This document shows positions 32,377-37,515 of a stretch of 37,515 nucleotides of DNA, piece by piece. Within the stretch, counting starts at the first letter, position 1. Each line of letters starts with the position of its first letter. The notes under the pieces were generated by a model. That model worked only from the letters and a program-made list of their open reading frames with translations. It did not search any database and was not told where the DNA came from. The position numbers and the translations under genes are program-made. The DNA lies in NCBI GenBank assembly GCA_945861065.1, contig CAMASI010000043.1, positions 1 through 37,515 of the forward strand, read 5' to 3'. This stretch comes from Klebsiella pneumoniae (GTDB taxonomy: Bacteria > Myxococcota_A > UBA796 > GCA-2862545).

Positions 32377-32607
32377 CTACCCGGACAATGCCCATCGTGC
32401 GAACAACGCTCCGCCGAGCGCGACCACCACAACGCTGATCAAGCTGAAGCAGCCGCCGCCCAAAAGGATGAAGAGCGTGCGCAATTGAACTGCGTCTGGA
32501 TTTGGAAGAACGCGCGGCGGCTCCGGCGGGTAAACGCGCACCACACGCGGTTTGTTCCGCTCCCGAGGCGCTTGCGACGTCCGGGTCTGGTCTGATCTCT
32601 GGGTCAA
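32377..32607 (-). CDS. Small single-pass membrane protein
   Basis: A 76-residue frame with a basic, Pro-rich cytoplasmic start (RVYPPEPPRVLPNPDAV) and one strong membrane helix (LISVVVVALGGALFARWAL) preceded by LFILLGGGCF. It has a TTG start and a weak ribosome site. It would face away from the WecA-like gene, 29 bases apart. I recognise no family; composition and a clean helix support it as a real but unverified small gene. Confidence 0.45.
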   Translation of the reverse strand: MTQRSDQTRTSQAPRERNKPRVVRVYPPEPPRVLPNPDAVQLRTLFILLGGGCFSLISVVVVALGGALFARWALSG

Positions 32608-32636
32608 AGGCTACCGTTGCTGCGTTAGCGGGGCGC

Positions 32637-34142
32637 GTGACCTACTTCGGCGCCTTTCTCCTGTCCTTCCTCGCGGCCGCGTTGGCCACGCCGGTGGTGC
32701 GCGCCGCGGCGTTGCGGCTTGGCTGGGTCGATGCCCCGGACGCGCGGAAAGTGCACGAGAAAGCCGTTCCGAGGGTAGGTGGCCTCGCCATCGCCTTCGC
32801 ATACTTCCTTCCGATTTTCGCCGTGTTGATGTTGGACAACCGCGTGCAGGATGCGTTGGCCGGCCGATTGTGGCAGGTGGCCGGACTCGCTGTCGGTGGC
32901 GTGCTCATCGTGGCGCTCGGTCTTTGGGACGACCTGCGCGGCCTCAACGCACCGAAGAAGTTCGCGGTGCAGATCGCGGTCGCGGTCCTGTGCTGGTCGA
33001 TTTTCGAGTTCCGAATCGAACGAATCGCCAACCCGTTCGGCGATCCGATCGAACTCGGGTGGTTTGGGCTGCCGGTCACCGTGTTGTGGTTCGTGGCCGT
33101 GGTCAATGCCATCAATCTCATCGACGGACTCGACGGCTTGGCCTCCGGCGTGTCGCTCATCGCGTCATTGACCCTCTTTGTCTTGGCGATTTTGTGGCCG
33201 AACCCCGTCGCCGGGTTGAGTTCCATCGCCTTGTCGGGGGCGCTTCTCGGCTTTCTGCTGTACAATTTCAATCCAGCCTCGATTTTCATGGGCGACTCGG
33301 GAAGCCTGTTCTTGGGCTTCATCTTGGCGTCGACCGGAATGATCGGTTCGACGAAATCACGAACGATCGTAGCCATCCTGGTGCCGATCATCGCCTTGGG
33401 TGTTCCGTTCGCCGATACCGCGCTCGCCGTGGTGCGCCGGGTGCTCGCAGGCAAGTCGCCCTTCGCGGCGGACCGTGGTCATGTGCACCACCGGCTGCTC
33501 GCGCTGGGATTTTCACACCGCACGGCGGTGTTGATCCTGTACGGCGCTTGCGTGGCGTGCGCGTTGCTTGCACTCGCTCTTGTCCAGGCCAACGGCACGC
33601 AAGCCGGTGTGCTCCTTGCGCTGTGGTTTGCGATTGCCTTTGTCGGCGCGCGTTCCCTCGGACTCGTAGACTTGGCGCGAATGGGTCGTTCGGCGCGCTT
33701 TGGCTTGTTGCGGACGCCCCGCCTCGGTGCGCATTTGGCGGAGGCGATGGTGGCGCGCGGGGCCATTCGTGCGGCGACGACGCCGGAGGAAGCGCTCGAT
33801 GCGCTGCTGACGTGGGCGCGCGCCAGTGACCTCAACGAGGTGGATTGTCGGCTCGTCATCGTCAGCTCGACGGCCACACGCCACTACGAGGCGCGGTGGA
33901 CGCGGCGCTCCGAGGACACGATTCCGGACGCCAGAATCGTGGAAATTGACTTGGGGTGGGCGCTCGGAGACGTGCGCAGCGAAGGCTCGTTGTCGTTTCG
34001 GTGGGCCGCGCTGGCGACCGAGTTGCAGTTGCCCGAGTTGCCCGTGTACGAATGGCTGGGGCTGACCCTTCGCGACCGTGCCCTCCAGTTGAGCGTGTTG
34101 CCCGGACCCCGAATGGTACGAACGCGGTCCGATGTCGGCTGA
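32637..34142 (+). CDS. WecA/TagO-type undecaprenyl-phosphate sugar-1-phosphate transferase with extra C-terminal domain
   Basis: A 501-residue integral membrane enzyme that would move a HexNAc-1-phosphate from UDP to undecaprenyl phosphate, starting a cell-surface polymer. Seen are VDAPDARKVHEKAVPRVGGL, the paired acidic site in LGLWDDLRGLNAPKKF, VVNAINLIDGLDGLASGVS, IFMGDSGSLFLGF and the sugar-binding ADRGHVHHRLLALGFSHR. The core ends near residue 350. An extra C-terminal part of about 150 residues (HLAEAMVARGAIRAATTPEE, VIVSSTATRHYEARWTRRS) is not part of a usual WecA. The GTG at 32637 lacks a clear ribosome site; the upstream frame from 32502 is low-complexity. It overlaps the permease gene by 11 bases. 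Confidence 0.93.
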   Translation: MTYFGAFLLSFLAAALATPVVRAAALRLGWVDAPDARKVHEKAVPRVGGLAIAFAYFLPIFAVLMLDNRVQDALAGRLWQVAGLAVGGVLIVALGLWDDLRGLNAPKKFAVQIAVAVLCWSIFEFRIERIANPFGDPIELGWFGLPVTVLWFVAVVNAINLIDGLDGLASGVSLIASLTLFVLAILWPNPVAGLSSIALSGALLGFLLYNFNPASIFMGDSGSLFLGFILASTGMIGSTKSRTIVAILVPIIALGVPFADTALAVVRRVLAGKSPFAADRGHVHHRLLALGFSHRTAVLILYGACVACALLALALVQANGTQAGVLLALWFAIAFVGARSLGLVDLARMGRSARFGLLRTPRLGAHLAEAMVARGAIRAATTPEEALDALLTWARASDLNEVDCRLVIVSSTATRHYEARWTRRSEDTIPDARIVEIDLGWALGDVRSEGSLSFRWAALATELQLPELPVYEWLGLTLRDRALQLSVLPGPRMVRTRSDVG

Positions 34143-35328
34143 TTCTCGCGACCCTTCGGGGCTGACACCTGAGCAACGCTGGTACAGCTACGAGCGTTAC
34201 CCGTACCTGCTTGCCCGATTCGCGACCTGGGCCCTGGTCGTGTTGGCGGTGGCCTGGTTTGTCACCCGCATCGAAGCCGTGCTCGTGCCTGTGCTCATCG
34301 CGCTGGCCATCGCTTACCTGCTCGACCCGGCCGTGGACAGACTGGAGGCCCGAGGTTGGTCGCGAACGCAGGGCGTAGCGTGGGTCTTTTTCGGCATGGT
34401 CGTTCTTGCTGTGCTCTTCGTGGCGTTCTTGTACCCACCGCTCGCGAAGCAGGTCGGGCTCGTTCTCATTCGGCTTCCCGAGATCGCCAACATTGTCGAT
34501 CACGAGGTGCTCCCCTGGGTGGAGGTCACCTTTGGCGTCGCTGTTCCCGACTCCATGGGTTCAGCCCTTGAACTGGCGCGTCAACAGATTCCTTCGCTTG
34601 CCAAGCCACTGGCCGGTGCCGCCGGGGAGTTGTGGTCGCGGGTTGGGACCTTGGTCGCCAGCCTGATCAACCTCGTGCTCGTCCCGGTGCTGACTGCGTT
34701 TTTCCTTCGGGATTTCGACCGACTCCGGCTTGCGGCCTTCGATTTGGTGCCGCCGGACCTGAGGCCGGGGTTTGCCCGTCGGCTGACCGCGATGGACGAA
34801 GTCGTGGGCGCGTGGTTTCGCGGCCAGGTGGAGGTCGCGGGCGTCTTGTCCGTGGCCTATGGGTTGGGACTCGCGGTGGTGTTCGGCGTCGCAGGGATTG
34901 GACCCCTGACGGGCCTTGCGATCGGCGTGCTCACCGGTTGGCTCAACGTCATTCCCTACTTTGGTCCGCTCATCGGGATGTTCCTCGCGGTGAGCCATGT
35001 GTTGTTGTGGTGGTCTGGTATGGGACCGCTGCTCGGCGTGGTCGGTGTGTTTGTGGGGGTTCAGCAGCTTGAGGCGTACGTGGTGACGCCGAGGCTTGTC
35101 GGCGACAAAGTCGGGCTGCCCCCGGTCGTCGTCATCTTGTCGTTGTTGCTGGGCGGGCAGTTGCTCGGACTTGTGGGGCTGCTGTTGGCGCTGCCTCTCG
35201 CTGGCGTGTTGCGGGTCTGGCTCCCCGATCTCATCGACGCGTGGCGTGCCTCGGAACTGTTTTCAGGCAAACTTCGAGCTGCACAAAAGCCGGATTCCGT
35301 GTCGCCTCCGGGGGATGATTCCGGCTGA
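34132..35328 (+). CDS. AI-2E family transporter (PerM/YdiK-like)
   Basis: A 398-residue membrane protein of the AI-2E/UPF0118 family. It begins with a short polar tail, then paired helices (ALVVLAVAWFVTRIEAVLVP, IALAIAYLLDPAVDRLEARG), a middle soluble part, and the conserved block VLTGWLNVIPYFGPLIGMFL with GVQQLEAYVVTPRLVGDKVGL and LPPVVVILSLLLGG. This order is typical. The family's members move varied substrates, for instance sodium-proton exchange or AI-2 export, and the substrate here is unknown. The ATG overlaps the WecA-like gene by 11 bases, so they are cotranscribed. Confidence 0.93.
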   Translation: MSADSRDPSGLTPEQRWYSYERYPYLLARFATWALVVLAVAWFVTRIEAVLVPVLIALAIAYLLDPAVDRLEARGWSRTQGVAWVFFGMVVLAVLFVAFLYPPLAKQVGLVLIRLPEIANIVDHEVLPWVEVTFGVAVPDSMGSALELARQQIPSLAKPLAGAAGELWSRVGTLVASLINLVLVPVLTAFFLRDFDRLRLAAFDLVPPDLRPGFARRLTAMDEVVGAWFRGQVEVAGVLSVAYGLGLAVVFGVAGIGPLTGLAIGVLTGWLNVIPYFGPLIGMFLAVSHVLLWWSGMGPLLGVVGVFVGVQQLEAYVVTPRLVGDKVGLPPVVVILSLLLGGQLLGLVGLLLALPLAGVLRVWLPDLIDAWRASELFSGKLRAAQKPDSVSPPGDDSG

Positions 35329-35391
35329 CCCCGGAACAGGTCTTTGACGCCTCCACGGCCCGGATCGGAGTAGACTGAACGCGAGGTGCGT

Positions 35392-36897
35392 ATGTGGTCG
35401 TTTGCGATGCTGGCTTGCGCCGTCGAAACGCAACCCGCCGACGTCAACGGGCAGCCAGTCGATCCGGAGTCCCCGACGACCCCGGAGGAGATCCCGCCGA
35501 CCACCGATCCGGCCCCTGGCGGCACTGGTGGCACCGTGGTTGCCGGCCCCGCGCTGACGGTGGAATTCCCGGTGTGGGACCCGATGGGGGACACCGAATT
35601 TTCTGCTACCCTCGCGGGCGAGGCCGACGACGTTTGGCTGGAGGACATGAGCGGCGAACGGTTCGTTACCTTCAACCCGGCTGAACCGCTGACGTGGGAT
35701 GGCCGCGACGAAGCTGGGGCTTGGGCCGCCACAGGGAGCTACACGCTGGTAGCGTCGGGTCCAGGCGGAGAGGCTACCGTCCAGATTCGGTTGGTGCGCC
35801 CCGGAATTGTGGCTGCCACATGGATCTCTGCCGGCATGGAGCCGTTGTTCTGGTCGTCAGACGGCACATTGCAAGACGAGTTGTTGCCGTTCGTCACCGT
35901 CGAGGCCATTGATGACGCCTCCGGCATCCTTGTGTTCCCGGCAGTGAGCGCCGACTTGCTCCACGCACCGGATGCGCTCATGGCGAGCCCAGTCGCATTG
36001 CCGTGGAATGAAGCCCCGGTGCTCAGCCTCGACCCGGCCGCAGTGTCGTCGATCGGAAATACCGGTTTCGAATTCGGAGACATCGAGGTCACGGTTGATG
36101 GCGGTACGGTTCTGTCCGGCAGCCCGGTCCAGTTCGGCGTTCCCATTGAGATCCAGTGGACCGACGCCGCGGCGCTTACGGTCGAAGAGGGCGACATCAC
36201 GGTCCGCTTCCATGTGGCCGGTCATGAAGTGACGACGCTGGCTGTCCCGTACCGGATGTACCGGCTGTTGGGACCGGTAGACATGGGCCGGGAAGGCCTG
36301 ACTTACCATGCGTGGACGTCGATGATCGACCCGGCGCTACGCGCCATCGATGGTGTTGAGGCGGAACACGATGCTGTCGCCAGCGCGGTGACCGAATGGG
36401 TCTACTACGATCTTGGCCTGACCTACGATACGATGTTCGGCGCTTCGAAATACAGTGAGTACGGTGGTTTTTCCTGGGACGAGCCGCGCTTTTACGCGCG
36501 CGACTTTCTCACGAGGGCCTTCGGAAACGTGATCAATTGTTCGGACGCGGGCAATATCGTCATTACGTACGCCAATATGCTGGGCGCTCCGCTACATCAT
36601 ATTGTTATTCTCGAGAACTACGACCTGAATTTCCTCCTTGCCATCGGAGGCGACGATTTTGTGAGCTGCCCCTTCGGCCCGGGTGTGTGTGGCTTCAGCT
36701 ACCATGCGGTGGCCACCGACGACGGTGCGGTCACGGTTTGGGACGCGACGGCGGCCGTAGACGGTGACGAGGACCCAGGCCAGACCCCGAACACTTTGCT
36801 GCTGGTCCAGGCGCTTACAGGGGAGGATTATTTATTCCGACTCGTGCGTTCTGGGTTCGCAGAATATGACTATGAATCCGTGGTGGAGTTGCAATGA
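35392..36897 (+). CDS. Lipoprotein with transglutaminase-like cysteine-protease triad
   Basis: About 501 residues. The ATG at 35392 has GAGG five bases upstream; a GTG at 35386 is inside that site. It has a short lipoprotein signal (MWSFAMLAC), a Pro/Thr-rich linker, two or more Ig-like beta domains (about 50-300) and a C-terminal domain with NCSDAGNIVITYANMLGAPL, CGFSYHAVATDDGAVTVWDA and TAAVDGDEDPG. The Cys, His and Asp in that order match the triad of transglutaminase-like folds (C in NCSDAGN, H in YHAVA, D in VWDAT). Its role outside the cell is unknown; peptide cleavage or amide exchange is possible. Its stop overlaps the next ATG (ATGA). Confidence 0.8.
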   Translation: MWSFAMLACAVETQPADVNGQPVDPESPTTPEEIPPTTDPAPGGTGGTVVAGPALTVEFPVWDPMGDTEFSATLAGEADDVWLEDMSGERFVTFNPAEPLTWDGRDEAGAWAATGSYTLVASGPGGEATVQIRLVRPGIVAATWISAGMEPLFWSSDGTLQDELLPFVTVEAIDDASGILVFPAVSADLLHAPDALMASPVALPWNEAPVLSLDPAAVSSIGNTGFEFGDIEVTVDGGTVLSGSPVQFGVPIEIQWTDAAALTVEEGDITVRFHVAGHEVTTLAVPYRMYRLLGPVDMGREGLTYHAWTSMIDPALRAIDGVEAEHDAVASAVTEWVYYDLGLTYDTMFGASKYSEYGGFSWDEPRFYARDFLTRAFGNVINCSDAGNIVITYANMLGAPLHHIVILENYDLNFLLAIGGDDFVSCPFGPGVCGFSYHAVATDDGAVTVWDATAAVDGDEDPGQTPNTLLLVQALTGEDYLFRLVRSGFAEYDYESVVELQ

Positions 36898-37367
36898 TCA
36901 CGATCCTATTGGCATTCAGTGCGTATGCTTCGCAGCCGATGTGGGCGGGTGTTCCGTTGGTCGCGCTGCCTGGTGTCGGTTTGGGCACGCCTTCGTTCAG
37001 CCTGAGCGAGCCCGAGTGGCGTGCGCGTTTGGGAGATCACGGGTTGGTTCGTGTCGCGTTGTTCGACGACGAAGCGACCGCCTCAACGGCGTTTGCATGG
37101 TGGTCGAAATCGGCCGCCACGACCTGGCCGTTGACCAGCCCCAGCGGGGTAATTGCCGACGAAGTGGCCGGCGACGCGGACCTGGGCCTGCTCGTCCGGG
37201 ATCGAAATGTCGTATTCTTTGTTTCGGATCCAAACGGGCATGCGGACGACGTTGTTGCGGCTTTGCGGTTGACGCTGACGACGGACAGTTCGTCGGCTGT
37301 CGCCGTGAAACAATCGTTTGGTGGCGTGGACTATGGGTGGAACGGGGTTGGACGCCGCGTTCAGTAA
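36894..37367 (+). CDS. Small secreted protein of unknown function
   Basis: A 157-residue protein with a signal peptide (MITILLAFSAYASQ) and a short alpha/beta domain: LVRVALFDDEATASTAFAWW, VAGDADLGLLVRDRNVVFFV and VVAALRLTLTTDSSSAV. The alternation of strands and helices suggests a ferredoxin-like half domain. I do not recognise the family. The ATG overlaps the stop of the transglutaminase-like gene (ATGA), so the two probably act together; it may inhibit or assist that enzyme, by context only. Its TAA stop directly touches a copy of the inverted-end element. Confidence 0.75.
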   Translation: MITILLAFSAYASQPMWAGVPLVALPGVGLGTPSFSLSEPEWRARLGDHGLVRVALFDDEATASTAFAWWSKSAATTWPLTSPSGVIADEVAGDADLGLLVRDRNVVFFVSDPNGHADDVVAALRLTLTTDSSSAVAVKQSFGGVDYGWNGVGRRVQ

Positions 37368-37515
37368 GGGCCCGCGCAAAAATAAGTTGCAGCATCGAGG
37401 GCTCGATGGCGCCCGCCGCGCAAGGCGCGGGGTGCAGCCGAACCGAGGAGTACGTGGCGTACTTCGCAGGTTCGGCGGGGTCCCCGCAACGCAGCGCCGC
37501 GGGATGCCAGCGAGT
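37368..37515. mobile_element. MITE-like element, copy B (truncated by window end)
   Basis: It starts GGGCCCGCGCAAAAATAA directly after a TAA stop, equal to the end of copy A at 17 of 18 positions (compared with the right end of copy A). It continues in the same orientation as copy A through the shared core: CGCCCGCC-G-GCAAGG, GGGGTGCAGCC, GGCGTAC-TCGCAGG, GGCGGGGTCCCCG and CGCGGGATGC. The right end is outside the window. It adds the palindrome ATCGAGGGCTCGAT near 37393-37406, absent in copy A. Confidence 0.85.

Noticed and set aside
35344..35349. TTGACG as the -35 box of a promoter for the lipoprotein gene at 35392
   Set aside because: The nearest -10-like hexamer (TAGACT) is 21 bases away, too far for a normal sigma-70 promoter.
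1..37515. tRNA, rRNA or CRISPR arrays
   Set aside because: No cloverleaf-like sequence, no rRNA motif and no regularly spaced direct repeats were seen on either strand by eye.

Overview
The window comes from a GC-rich, Gram-negative genome of myxobacterial or deltaproteobacterial flavour. The signs are many outer-envelope lipoproteins of unknown function, eukaryote-like Ser/Thr kinases, a kinase joined to a Cache-type sensor, PEGA-like sequence and long tightly coupled operons. This placement is inferred from gene content only. Start/stop overlaps of four bases (ATGA, GTGA, TTGA) are the rule, and several genes start at GTG or TTG.

Layout. (1) 1-2124: decayed C-terminal remnant of an IS91-type transposase (minus), then an OLD/ABC-like ATPase and a TOPRIM (DUF4276-like) partner that carries a frameshift (plus). 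(2) 2131-15202, minus strand: a run of 13 genes built around a MotA/MotB ion-driven stator pair and a membrane-anchored protein with FliG-like cytoplasmic repeats, accompanied by lipoproteins and probable outer-membrane or periplasmic proteins, and no flagellar genes. This is the best candidate for an undescribed system: an envelope-spanning ion-powered machine. (3) Inside that operon, at 13590-13769, sits a 180-bp MITE-like element with 25-bp inverted ends and a 3-bp target duplication. It split an ATGA start/stop overlap and added 61 in-frame codons to the next gene. A second copy begins at 37368, right after another stop codon, and runs off the window. (4) 15294-18101: an acyl-CoA dehydrogenase (minus) diverging from a membrane-anchored protein kinase (plus). 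(5) 28360 down to 18105, minus: an 11-gene operon with thioredoxin, cation efflux protein, Cache-sensor kinase, small unknown protein, rhodanese, DUF2064 glycosyltransferase-like protein, MFS exporter, two paralogous zinc-ribbon membrane proteins, an SAM methyltransferase and a beta-propeller lipoprotein. (6) 28425-31334, plus: ccsA/hemX-like gene, hemA and hemC, the start of tetrapyrrole synthesis. (7) 31467-32110, minus: FitB/FitA-type toxin-antitoxin pair with a palindromic operator. (8) 32637-37367, plus: WecA-type glycosyl-phosphate transferase with an extra C-terminal domain, AI-2E/PerM family permease, a lipoprotein with a transglutaminase-like triad and a small secreted protein.

How they may work together: MotA/MotB would turn an ion gradient into motion or force. 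The FliG-like protein would receive it on the cytoplasmic side and carry it through its single membrane helix to a periplasmic domain. The lipoproteins and outer-membrane candidates would couple it to the outer envelope. This is inference; what is seen is the gene content, the tight coupling and the conserved motifs. No tRNA, rRNA or CRISPR array was seen.
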